Shown here: one piece after another, positions 1 through 6,941 of the stretch
Numbering within the stretch: position 1 is the first letter of the stretch
How the letters are laid out: the number at the start of each line of letters is the position of its first letter
Source of the DNA: Sphingobium sp. CCH11-B1
GTDB taxonomy: Bacteria > Pseudomonadota > Alphaproteobacteria > Sphingomonadales > Sphingomonadaceae
NCBI RefSeq assembly: GCF_001556865.1
Contig: NZ_LSJY01000027.1
Coordinates: 1 to 16,243 of the forward strand
Length of the DNA stretch: 16,243 nt
Reading direction: 5' to 3'
Translations under genes and position numbers: made by a program
The notes under the pieces: model-generated
Told to the model about the DNA's origin: nothing
The model's input: only the letters and a program-made list of their open reading frames with translations
Databases searched by the model: none

Positions 1-66
1 CTTTTTGCACGCCGATCACCCCACGAAGGGGGTGCCTATTGCACGCTGATCCTCACATAGGGATCC
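1..66. repeat. Two imperfect direct repeats at the left edge, resembling IS21-type terminal repeats
   Basis: Two units of about 31-35 bp lie head to tail, at 1-35 and 36-66. They share the core TTGCACGC(C/T)GATC followed by CAC and a GGG-rich end. From memory, IS21-family elements carry several such repeats at each end, often with a GCACGCCGAT core, so this could be the end of an element lying mostly left of the window. No transposase frame is visible inside the window. The sequence shows the repetition directly. The IS21 assignment is an inference I cannot check here. Confidence 0.35.
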
Positions 67-165
67 AATCTCTGTTGCCCCACCATCAGCAAGCCCTGTG
101 CCAGATGCGAAAAGCGCGACAGGCCGTGACCCGGCGGCGATGGGCCGACGCCCAAGTGCAGGATG

Positions 166-203
166 TGCTGATCGACTGTTGTTGTAGCAACAGTCGATCA
201 GCA
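166..203. terminator. Perfect 16-bp inverted repeat, probable terminator of the channel gene
   Basis: Arms 166-181 and 188-203 are exact reverse complements around a 6-base loop (182-187). The repeat begins 10 bases past the stop codon of the minus-strand channel gene, where a transcription terminator would sit. No T-run follows on either strand, so it is not a textbook intrinsic terminator. It could instead be an mRNA-stabilising 3' hairpin, a bidirectional terminator, or the edge of a mobile element. Confidence 0.5.
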
Positions 204-213
204 GTCGAGCATC

Positions 214-1086
214 TCAAAAGGCGTATAGCAGGCGCAGGTTCACGCGATTCTGTTCCCGAAAGCCGTTGCGGACGTCCCGATCCTTGCCATAGGTCAGGAT
301 TACCTGCGTGGCGGCACTGGGCTTCACGGCTGTGCCAACCCAGAACTTGGTCTGGGTGAAACCTTGATTAGTGAGCGCGTTCTGCGTCCAGTCGCCACCT
401 TCGGCATGGGAAACGCCACCGCGCAGATCGATCCTGTCGCTCAGAAAATAACGGAGAGAGGTTTGTATCTGAAAACCTGCCTTCTGGGTCATTCGGCCAC
501 CCGCATAATTACGGCCGGTCTTGCCGTAGAAGGTGACGTCTGCGCCCGCATCCCATGCGAGCTTGGGCGCGATCCGGACTGTGCCGGCCGCCTGAGGATT
601 GAGTTTCCATCGGTTTTCACCCGCATTGAGGGGGCGAGCCGCGCTGTAATCGCCCGTCGGAATGTAGAGATAGGGCGTGATCCCGAAATAGCTGTTGCTC
701 TGGGGGCGGTTCACCAGCCAGACTGGGGCGGCCAGAATGATGTCGCCTATTCCGCTGTGCCTGCCCAGCGCGGCCTGATCGCCAAGGCCTCTTTGCTTCA
801 CGACCGGCACCAATATCTGGGGGGCAACCGTCAGGCCGGCGATGCTGACATAGTGAACCAGCCTGAAAATGCCGACATCGGTACTCAGGCGATTGTCACC
901 GGGTACCGTCTTGCCCCCGGAGTCCAGTTCGTCTCGTTCGGCATGCTGGAGATATACCAGGGCCAATGTGGTGCCGGGCTTTGCGGGATCATAGTCTCCC
1001 GCGTCCAGATCGACAGCGCCGGCGGTGGTCGCCGATGCAAGCGATAGCAAAGCACTTAGCGCTGCGAGTGGTAGATGGTATTTCAT
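214..1086 (-). CDS. Outer-membrane channel/transporter of the phenol-degradation MetA family
   Basis: This 290-residue protein has a Sec signal peptide: a Lys near the start, a hydrophobic run at about residues 6-20, and likely cleavage after AGA at 22-24. The mature part alternates short polar and aromatic strands and ends in Phe, as outer-membrane beta-barrels do. Stretches such as ITPYLYIPTGDY (about 136-147) and the C-terminal NLRLLYAF match my recollection of the Phenol_MetA_deg family. Those proteins lie beside aromatic-degradation operons and are thought to move hydrophobic substrates across the outer membrane. A GGAG six bases upstream supports the ATG at 1084-1086. No catabolic enzymes remain beside it, so it looks orphaned, with possible element ends downstream and decayed DNA upstream. 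The substrate is unknown. Confidence 0.8.
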   Translation of the reverse strand: MKYHLPLAALSALLSLASATTAGAVDLDAGDYDPAKPGTTLALVYLQHAERDELDSGGKTVPGDNRLSTDVGIFRLVHYVSIAGLTVAPQILVPVVKQRGLGDQAALGRHSGIGDIILAAPVWLVNRPQSNSYFGITPYLYIPTGDYSAARPLNAGENRWKLNPQAAGTVRIAPKLAWDAGADVTFYGKTGRNYAGGRMTQKAGFQIQTSLRYFLSDRIDLRGGVSHAEGGDWTQNALTNQGFTQTKFWVGTAVKPSAATQVILTYGKDRDVRNGFREQNRVNLRLLYAF

Positions 1087-1113
1087 TGATATCTCCGGCT
1101 AACGTGTAAAACC

Positions 1114-1157
1114 GGATTGGCTCATGTGGACACGCCCCCAATCCACAGGAGGATTGG
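1114..1157. promoter_or_regulatory. Triple GGATTGG/CCAATCC site upstream of the channel gene
   Basis: GGATTGG occurs at 1114-1120 and 1151-1157, and its reverse complement CCAATCC at 1138-1144. The last two form a 7-bp inverted repeat around a 6-base spacer. The two direct copies are 37 bp apart. The cluster lies 28-71 bp upstream of the channel start codon, where an operator would be expected. No regulator gene is adjacent and no clear -35/-10 pair was found, so an operator is only inferred. Confidence 0.35.
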
Positions 1158-1455
1158 CAACTCTTGTGCCAGATAGAATTTATCGGCATTTTCTCTGCTT
1201 TGGATATCGCAGCGGAGCGATTAAAGCGGCGATGGAAACAATTATGCTGAATCGCTGCTGCTTGGCGCGCCTGCCGATTGGGATCTTGACTGAAATTGTT
1301 CGTGGTTGTTTGAAAACCCGGTCATTCAAGCCCGTTGGTATGGCATTCGGTGGAGGTTCGTGCTGACACGCGCGGTCGAGATGTCACGCGACCAAGAACT
1401 GGAGTGTTGTCGAACGGCAGATGGCAGCGGATACGGTTGCTCAAGCCGTGGCCGA

Positions 1456-1683
1456 TCAGAGGACATTGTCGCGACCTGCCGCTTGGCGGACGAGCGCGGC
1501 CTGGGCCGCCGCGAGCGCCGCGGCGGCCTCATCGCGGGCGCGCACGCTGCCGGCTGCTCTCAAAATGGCAGATCGGAGATAGAGAAACGGGATGGTCGCG
1601 CGTTCCCGAAACTGCCTGTTCTGAGAAGCCAAGGTAATCGCTTGAATAGCAATGTCTTGGTGACTGCAGATCAATGGGTTCAT
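1456..1683 (-). CDS. Possible small protein of unknown function (75 aa)
   Basis: This is the most protein-like frame in the gene-poor stretch. It has a mixed N-terminal half with Ile-, Gln- and Arg-containing segments. The C-terminal half (about 43-68) is an Ala/Arg-rich segment that would form an amphipathic helix. The sequence before its ATG has no good ribosome-binding site, and I recognise no family. It may be a real small protein, the remnant of a larger one, or chance. The Ala-rich half could simply reflect high GC. Confidence 0.2.
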   Translation of the reverse strand: MNPLICSHQDIAIQAITLASQNRQFRERATIPFLYLRSAILRAAGSVRARDEAAAALAAAQAALVRQAAGRDNVL

Positions 1684-2038
1684 CGCGCTCGACCGGCGGC
1701 TCCCGTCAGATCCGGACGTTCACTTCACCACAGAGGAACGGCGATAACTGGTCGCGTGCTGCCAGTTAGCGGACGGGCCGAACCTGAGTGCCGGATTTTG
1801 ACGGCTGAACGACGGCAAAGGGTCGACACTGGATTAAGGTGTCCGGCGTGGGTGAACGACAACTATGCTACGTCGCTCTCCGGAATCTGCCGGATCACAA
1901 ACGGCGCACCCTTTTGTTGTTGGGCGGCTAGTAGGCGTAGCTCCTGTGATTCGCTCCAGAGGTACGCGGAGGTACTGGCGCCTAGCGGCAGTCCTTTGGG
2001 AATTGGCGCTATCACACACGTTTCTCGACTCAAAGCGC

Positions 2039-2097
2039 ACTGGTAAAGCCGCTTGCGGCTCCACCAGTGCCTTAACCGGCTCCGGTAGTGCCTTGCC
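2039..2097. repeat. Interrupted hairpin overlapping a 21-bp tandem repeat
   Basis: ACTGGT (2039-2044) pairs with ACCAGT (2063-2068), and AGCCGC (2047-2052) pairs with GCGGCT (2055-2060), giving a stem with one internal mismatch bulge. Overlapping it, two 21-bp units (2056-2076 and 2077-2097) match at 16 of 21 positions and share CGGCTCC and AGTGCCTT. On the minus strand the units read as a heptad-like KALPEPV/KALVEPQ repeat inside an open frame at 1834-2178. I cannot assign that frame to a family. Confidence 0.5.
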
Positions 2098-2282
2098 TAT
2101 TGCGGGATAGAAATGCGTGCGGCAGATATTATCACGAGCCAAAAGCAGCAATCCGATACTCCATTTGGAGTAGCCCAAAGCAAAGGATGTTGGTCCTATG
2201 CAGAGTACAAGTCCATCAATGGGTGACGAAGAGGGAGGAGCACTGCTCAGGCCATCCCGTAGACTTCTCTTCTCACCTATGA

Positions 2283-2310
2283 GGAAACCCCGCGTCGAAT
2301 TCGAACCAAG
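2283..2310 (-). repeat. Partial, diverged copy of the tRNA-Asn 3' end (possible old attachment site)
   Basis: Read on the minus strand, these 28 bases match the last 28 bases of the tRNA-Asn gene at 19 positions. The match includes the run GGTTCGAAT and the later CGGGG. It lies about 118 bp beyond the tRNA 3' end. Integrating elements often leave such duplications. The T-loop part is shared by most tRNAs, so this could also be a remnant of another tRNA, or chance. Confidence 0.3.
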
Positions 2311-2427
2311 TCAGAAATGAGATAGTCAGGAAAATCAGTGACTTACGGGATTTGGTGATGAGAACAAAAGGAGGTGTCGAACGCTAAGTGGTTGGAATAT
2401 AACCCAAATCACTTATCGAAAAAAGCG

Positions 2428-2502
2428 TGGCTCCCCGAGTAGGATTCGAACCTACGGCCATTCGATTAACAGTCGAATGCTCTACCGCTGAGCTATCGGG
2501 GA
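2428..2502 (-). tRNA. tRNA-Asn (anticodon GTT)
   Basis: The 75-base minus-strand sequence folds into a full cloverleaf. It has a 7-bp acceptor stem (TCCCCGA/TCGGGGA), a GCTC/GAGC D stem and a TTCGA/TCGAA anticodon stem with loop CTGTTAA. The T stem is GTAGG/CCTAC with loop TTCGAAT, followed by G73 and an encoded CCA. Anticodon GTT reads both Asn codons. A run of six T on the minus strand (2419-2424) follows almost at once and probably ends transcription. It lies 76 bp downstream of nadK on the same strand, with its own likely promoter. Confidence 0.97.
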
Positions 2503-2531
2503 GCGACCCGGCTTCCGCTGGGCAGGCCGTG

Positions 2532-2561
2532 CCTATAGCAGCGGCTTTCCGACGATGGCAA
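2532..2561 (-). promoter_or_regulatory. Probable sigma-70-type promoter of tRNA-Asn
   Basis: On the minus strand, TTGCCA (2556-2561) and TATAGG (2532-2537) are separated by 18 bp and resemble -35 and -10 boxes. Initiation about 7 bases downstream would leave a short leader of around 20 bases before the tRNA. The -35 differs from TTGACA at one position. The assignment is inferred from sequence only. Confidence 0.5.
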
Positions 2562-2578
2562 GCGTCAAATGTCGAAAT

Positions 2579-3355
2579 TTATGCGATGAATTGTTCGGCC
2601 GCGATGCGATCGTCGAGCGTATGTTCGGGGTCGAACAACAGTGTCAACGGCGTCGCCCTATCGATGCCGACGCCCACCTGCGCGACGTCGCGCACTTCCC
2701 TCTGGTCCGCCACGGCGCTGACTGGGCGCTTGACCGGATCAAGGACGATGAAACGGATGGCGGTTGATTCCGGCAGGATTGCACCGCGCCAGCGGCGGGG
2801 TCGAAAAGGGCTGATGGGCGTCAAAGCCACCAATGCCGATCCCAGCGGCAGGATCGGGCCATGGGCGGACAGATTATAAGCAGTGGATCCTGCCGGAGTG
2901 GCGACCAGCACGCCGTCGCACACCAGTTCGGGGAGCACCGCACGGTCGTTCACATGCACTTCCAGCTTGGCGGTCTGGCGCGTTTCGCGCAGCAGCGAGA
3001 CTTCGTTGATGGCCGGAATGGAGAAACGTTCGCCATCCACCGTGTCGACTGTCATACGAAGCGGATTGACCTTGAAGCTCTTGGCCCGCTCCAGCCGCTG
3101 CTCCAGCCGTTCCAGCCGCCATTCGTTCATCAGGAAGCCGACCGTACCGAGATTCATGCCAAAGACTGGCAAGATGCGGCGTGCTTCCAGCATCGAATGA
3201 AGCGTTTGCAGCATGAAGCCGTCGCCACCCAGCGCCACCACCATGTCCGCCTCTTCCATCGGGACGAAATCATAGGTCGCCCGCAACCTGTCTTCTGCCG
3301 CGCGGGCGGCCTGGGTGGGCGATGCGAGCAAGGCTCGCCTAGTCTCGCTGCTCAT
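2579..3355 (-). CDS. nadK: NAD kinase (ATP-dependent NAD+ phosphorylation)
   Basis: NAD kinase phosphorylates NAD+ at the 2' position to make NADP in the cytoplasm. The 258-residue protein shows the family hallmarks: GGDG at 43-46 with the catalytic Asp, an NE pair at 117-118, and the conserved block DGVLVATPAGSTAY at 147-160 for NAD binding. Length matches the compact alphaproteobacterial form. Its ATG (3353-3355) overlaps the stop codon of moaA as ATGA, so translation is probably coupled and the two genes share a transcript. The family is essential in most bacteria. Confidence is high because all three motifs are in place. Confidence 0.95.
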   Translation of the reverse strand: MSSETRRALLASPTQAARAAEDRLRATYDFVPMEEADMVVALGGDGFMLQTLHSMLEARRILPVFGMNLGTVGFLMNEWRLERLEQRLERAKSFKVNPLRMTVDTVDGERFSIPAINEVSLLRETRQTAKLEVHVNDRAVLPELVCDGVLVATPAGSTAYNLSAHGPILPLGSALVALTPISPFRPRRWRGAILPESTAIRFIVLDPVKRPVSAVADQREVRDVAQVGVGIDRATPLTLLFDPEHTLDDRIAAEQFIA

Positions 3356-4362
3356 CCGCCGGTGACGCTCATGTGGCGATTGGTCGCGGGTTGAAGGCCC
3401 GACCCGATCCGAAAGTCGTGGGCGGCAGGCTTCAACCGCAGCGCCCGATCGATCAGAGGCTCCACCGCCGCAAGCCCGCCATCGCGCAGTGTGGACTTGA
3501 AATCCACATGATCCTCATGGCCCAGGCACATGAAGATCTTGCCCTCGCACGTCATGCGGATCCGATTGCAATCGGCACAGAAATTACGAGTAAGCGGCGT
3601 GATGAGGCCGAGTTTCACGCTCAGGCCATCGACATTGTAATAGCGCGCCGGTCCGCCAGTCCGGTATTCGATCGGCGTCATCGGATGCCGGCCGTCAATC
3701 TCCTTTGCGACGATGCTGAGCGGCAGATAATGATCCGTCCGATCCTCGCCGGTTTCACCCAGAGGCATTGTTTCGATCAGCGTCAGGCCGAACCCCTGAT
3801 CGTCGCACCAGTGCAGCATGGCAAGAATCTCGTCTTCGTTGACGCCCTTCAATGCCACCATGTTGATCTTGATGGAGAGGCCGGCATTCTTTGCAGCGGC
3901 CAGTCCTTCCAGCACCTGATCGAGCCGGCCGCCGCGCGTGATATGCGCGAACCTCCCGGCATCGCGCGTATCGAGGCTGACGTTGATCCGCCGAACGCCC
4001 GCATCCGCCAGCATCGCCACATTGTCGGCCAGGCGCGTGCCATTGGTCGTCAGGGTCAGTTCGTCGAGGCCGTCGCCCAGGCGCCGTCCGATCCTGCGGA
4101 CCAGATCGCCGATATCGCGCCGCACCAGCGGTTCGCCGCCGGTCAGGCGGATGCGTCGGATGCCACGCGCGATGAACAGATCGGCCAGCAGCGCGATCTC
4201 TTCCAGCGTCAGCACCTGATTCTTCGGGAGGAACTGCATCTTTTCCGCCATGCAATAGCGGCACCGAAGATCGCATCGATCGGTCACGGAAATACGGAGA
4301 TAGCTTATCCGGCGGCCAAGACCGTCGGTCATCAACGCAGGCGAAGGAGCAGCCGAGGCCAT
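3352..4362 (-). CDS. moaA: GTP 3',8-cyclase MoaA (first step of molybdenum cofactor synthesis)
   Basis: MoaA is a radical-SAM enzyme that converts GTP to 3',8-cyclo-GTP, which MoaC then turns into cyclic pyranopterin monophosphate. The 336-residue protein has the N-terminal CxxxCxxC cluster motif (C30, C34, C37) with the SAM-binding GGEP at 75-78. The C-terminal [4Fe-4S] ligands are C262, C265 and C279, in FCADCNRIR. It ends in Gly-Gly, the C-terminal tail needed for activity in the family. The first ATG in frame follows an in-frame TAG by four codons, which fixes the start, although the ribosome-binding site is weak. It is first in a two-gene unit with nadK. No other moa or moe genes are in the window. 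Confidence 0.95.
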   Translation of the reverse strand: MASAAPSPALMTDGLGRRISYLRISVTDRCDLRCRYCMAEKMQFLPKNQVLTLEEIALLADLFIARGIRRIRLTGGEPLVRRDIGDLVRRIGRRLGDGLDELTLTTNGTRLADNVAMLADAGVRRINVSLDTRDAGRFAHITRGGRLDQVLEGLAAAKNAGLSIKINMVALKGVNEDEILAMLHWCDDQGFGLTLIETMPLGETGEDRTDHYLPLSIVAKEIDGRHPMTPIEYRTGGPARYYNVDGLSVKLGLITPLTRNFCADCNRIRMTCEGKIFMCLGHEDHVDFKSTLRDGGLAAVEPLIDRALRLKPAAHDFRIGSGLQPATNRHMSVTGG

Positions 4363-4473
4363 GTCCGTTAGCTAGGCGATGCACATGCGCCGCGCAAGCG
4401 CCCCGGTTGCGGCCAGCGCAAGAGGTCAGTAACGCCTTGCTGGTAAGGCCGGGCGATCGGCGGCAAGGAAAGC

Positions 4474-6495
4474 ATGCAAGCGAGCGGGGATCAAAGCGGA
4501 GACGGGCAGCGCAGCCTGTTCATTCTGTCGCCGGGCGACCGGGACGGGCTGTGCCAGGCGGCGCAGCGCGCAGGGTGGCGCGCCATCGGTGCCCGCCGCG
4601 CAAAGGATGCGCCGCAACGCTATCTGCACAGTGAGGCGCAGGTCGCGCTTGTCGATCTGCGGGGCGGGGCGAGCGCCGGAGACCTTCTCTCGCCCCTCGT
4701 GCCGCCGATGGAAGCAGGCGGTGGCGCGTTGCTGGTGCTGATCGATGAGGAGGAGCAGAAGCGTCTTCCGGCGCTGCTTGCCGCGGGGGCGACGCATTAT
4801 CTGGTTGGCCCGGTCAGCGATATTGGCCTGCAAGCCGCACTGGCTTCGGCCCATCGTCTGGTCGAGCGGCTGGGCGGCGGCGCGCAGCATAGCCGGCGGG
4901 CGCAGCGCATCCGGCGGGGCGATGCGCTCTATTGGGACCTGCCGTGCGGCAGCGGCGAACTGTTGCTGAGCGAAAGCCTTGCCCGGCATCTGGGCGTGGA
5001 AGGACGCCGAATCGCCCCGGCGACGCTGCTGCGTCGATTGCCGCGCGCAGGACGGCGCAGCGTGCTGGCGGCCCTGCGAACCATGCGGGAGTCGGGCCGT
5101 CTGGCGGCATTGGCCCATGTGTTGCCGGACCGGCCGGATCAGCGGATGGTGCATCATCTGCGGATCAGCGACGGCGCGATCGCGGCGGATGTCGAATGGC
5201 TGTCCGACGGGCAGGGTCAGGACGCGACCAGCCGTGACGTGCTCACCGGCCTGCGCTCGCGGCAGGCGGCGCTAGACTGGCTCGACCGCCGCAAGGGGCT
5301 GGCAACGACGATCCTGTTGCTGTCGATCAGCCAGTTCGACCGCATGAACGCGGCATACGGGCAGGTCGTGGGCGACGCGCTGCTGGGCCGGATCGCGCGG
5401 CGGATCGAACGGATCGTCGACGATGTCGCGCCCGGCGCGATGGTGGCCAGGATCGCAGGCACGGAGTTTCTTGTCGGGCTGACGGGCGAAGTCGCGGGCG
5501 CCGACCGCGCCACCTTCATCGCGCGGCAGTTGATCGGCGTGATCGGCCGGCCGTTCAGCGCGGGCGATCATCTGATCCGCCTGACCACGCGTTGCGGCAT
5601 CGCGCAGGCCCGCGCGGAGGATGACGCGACGCTGTTGCTGCGTCGTGCCGGGACTGCGCTGTCGGACGCGCGGCAGGCGGGCGGGGAGGGCATCCGTATC
5701 CTTTCCGCAGAGCGCCACAGCCGGCAGGTGGACGCCGACCGGCTGGAAACCGACCTGCGGCTGGCGCTGGACCGGGGCGAGATCGGCATCGTGTTTCAGC
5801 CCCAATATCCTGTCGACAGCGACCGGATCAGCGGCGTGGAGGCGCTCGCCCGCTGGAACCATCCGCATTATGGGCCACTGGGCGCGGGCATCCTGTTCGC
5901 GACCGCCGAACGATCCGACTATATGCTGCCGCTGTCGGCGCACATCCAGGCGGAGGCGCTGCGGCAGGCGGCGGCCTGGCCGCGGGCACTGTCCAACCTG
6001 CGCCTGTCGATCAACCTGACGGCCGCCGACATCGCCCAGCCCGGATTCCTGCCCGGCTTGCTGGGGCTGGTCGACGCCAGCGGTTTTCCGCGCGGCCGGT
6101 TGACGGTGGAGATTACCGAAAGCGGCCTGATCGACGATGTGGCCGCGGCGGGCGCGCTGCTGACGGCGCTGCGAGCGGAAGGGCTGGCCGTCGCGATCGA
6201 CGATTTCGGCACCGGTTATTCCAGCCTTGCCTACCTCAAGAGCCTGCCGCTCGATTATCTGAAGATCGACAGCGGGTTGGCGCAGGACATAGCGGGCACG
6301 GCGCGGGACCGGATCATCGTGCGCGGCGTCATCCACATGGCGAAGTCTCTGGGCCTGAAGGTCATCGCCGAAGGCATCGAGACGGAGGAGCAGTTGAGCC
6401 TTCTGGCGCGCGAGGGCTGCGATTATTATCAGGGGTTCCTTCGGTCCGCGGGCGTGGCGTCCGCAGACCTCATCAACCTTGTCCTCGCGGGTTAG
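4474..6495 (+). CDS. EAL-domain cyclic-di-GMP phosphodiesterase with degenerate GGDEF and receiver-like domains
   Basis: The 673-residue protein has no membrane segment. Residues 12-133 look like a response-regulator receiver fold. D61 could be the phospho-acceptor, but the usual N-terminal acidic pair and the Lys of the KP motif are missing, so phosphorylation is doubtful. Residues 150-243 may be PAS-like. A GGDEF domain (about 252-412) carries AGTEF (328-332) instead of GG(D/E)EF, so cyclase activity is unlikely. The EAL domain (about 420-673) keeps its catalytic set: EAL 456-458, N514, E546, DD 576-577, K597, E633 and Q653. The likely activity is hydrolysis of c-di-GMP to pGpG, lowering c-di-GMP and favouring motility over biofilm. 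AAGGAAAG just before the ATG supports the start. It is divergent from moaA, and its stop overlaps that of the convergent MAPEG gene. Confidence 0.9.
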   Translation: MQASGDQSGDGQRSLFILSPGDRDGLCQAAQRAGWRAIGARRAKDAPQRYLHSEAQVALVDLRGGASAGDLLSPLVPPMEAGGGALLVLIDEEEQKRLPALLAAGATHYLVGPVSDIGLQAALASAHRLVERLGGGAQHSRRAQRIRRGDALYWDLPCGSGELLLSESLARHLGVEGRRIAPATLLRRLPRAGRRSVLAALRTMRESGRLAALAHVLPDRPDQRMVHHLRISDGAIAADVEWLSDGQGQDATSRDVLTGLRSRQAALDWLDRRKGLATTILLLSISQFDRMNAAYGQVVGDALLGRIARRIERIVDDVAPGAMVARIAGTEFLVGLTGEVAGADRATFIARQLIGVIGRPFSAGDHLIRLTTRCGIAQARAEDDATLLLRRAGTALSDARQAGGEGIRILSAERHSRQVDADRLETDLRLALDRGEIGIVFQPQYPVDSDRISGVEALARWNHPHYGPLGAGILFATAERSDYMLPLSAHIQAEALRQAAAWPRALSNLRLSINLTAADIAQPGFLPGLLGLVDASGFPRGRLTVEITESGLIDDVAAAGALLTALRAEGLAVAIDDFGTGYSSLAYLKSLPLDYLKIDSGLAQDIAGTARDRIIVRGVIHMAKSLGLKVIAEGIETEEQLSLLAREGCDYYQGFLRSAGVASADLINLVLAG

Positions 6496-6887
6496 ATGCG
6501 CAGCAAGGGCCAGAGCGTCATCAGCAGCCCGACCAGGCCGGAGAGGAAGATGATCGTCCGAACGACCGGAATGCCAAAGCCGTAGAGCGGCAGGTAGATG
6601 ACGCGCGCGGCGAGCCAGATCCAGCCGCCCAGCGCGGTCCATTCGCTCGTCCGGCCCGCCACGACCACGCCGATCAGCGCGACGATGGCGATTGGCAGCG
6701 TTTCCATATAGTTGGCCTGGGCGCGGGACAGGCGGCCCGCCACGGCGTTCAGCGGCGGCAGCGTCTCGTCACGCGCGCCCATATTCCATTTGGGGCCATA
6801 TTGTTTCGTCTTCACATGCGCGGCCGCGAAGATGTGGACGAGGAGCAGGATCATGCCCCAGGCGAGAATGGTGAGTTCGACGGGCAT
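6492..6887 (-). CDS. MAPEG-family membrane protein
   Basis: This 131-residue protein has four predicted membrane helices (about 4-23, 61-78, 84-103 and 108-128). Before the second helix it carries the segment RLSRAQANYMETLP (52-65). Its Arg, Asn and Glu are the conserved residues of the MAPEG superfamily (membrane-associated proteins in eicosanoid and glutathione metabolism). Bacterial members are mostly uncharacterised, and some bind glutathione. GGAGGA seven bases before the ATG is a strong ribosome-binding site. It follows the porin gene by 54 bp on the same strand and may be cotranscribed. Its TAA stop shares bases with the TAG of the convergent EAL gene. Family confidence is good; substrate is unknown. 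Confidence 0.88.
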   Translation of the reverse strand: MPVELTILAWGMILLLVHIFAAAHVKTKQYGPKWNMGARDETLPPLNAVAGRLSRAQANYMETLPIAIVALIGVVVAGRTSEWTALGGWIWLAARVIYLPLYGFGIPVVRTIIFLSGLVGLLMTLWPLLRI

Positions 6888-6941
6888 GATGGCGTCCTCC
6901 TGCCGACCGTATAGCAGGGCCGCTGCCCCTAGGACAGTCGG

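Larger units (their letters stand above)
1158..2427. other. About 1.3 kb without a convincing gene: probable decayed accessory DNA
   Basis: Several open frames cross this stretch on both strands, but none combines a start with a ribosome-binding site, a recognisable domain and sensible composition. The longest, plus 1306-2046, is rich in Arg, Ser, Cys and Trp, as shadow frames are. The stretch is visibly less GC-rich than the rest of the window, and 2300-2427 is frankly AT-rich. It contains a small minus-strand frame, a hairpin with a 21-bp tandem repeat, and a partial copy of the tRNA-Asn 3' end, each listed separately. Its place downstream of a tRNA 3' end is typical of integration hot spots. 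No integrase or transposase remnant could be identified. Confidence 0.55.

Noticed and set aside
364..1047. 227-codon plus-strand frame opposite the channel gene
   Set aside because: The minus strand has a signal peptide, a ribosome-binding site and a C-terminal Phe. The plus frame has none of these.
1306..2046. 246-codon plus-strand frame in the gene-poor stretch
   Set aside because: It is rich in Arg, Ser, Cys and Trp, lacks a ribosome-binding site and any recognisable motif, and overlaps equally good frames on the minus strand.
3373..4371. 332-codon plus-strand frame opposite moaA
   Set aside because: MoaA on the other strand has all six cluster cysteines and the Gly-Gly tail. The plus frame is a compositional shadow.
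5272..6642. 456-codon minus-strand frame opposite the EAL gene
   Set aside because: It is antisense to the clearly conserved EAL domain and overlaps the MAPEG gene in another frame. It has no ribosome-binding site or domain.
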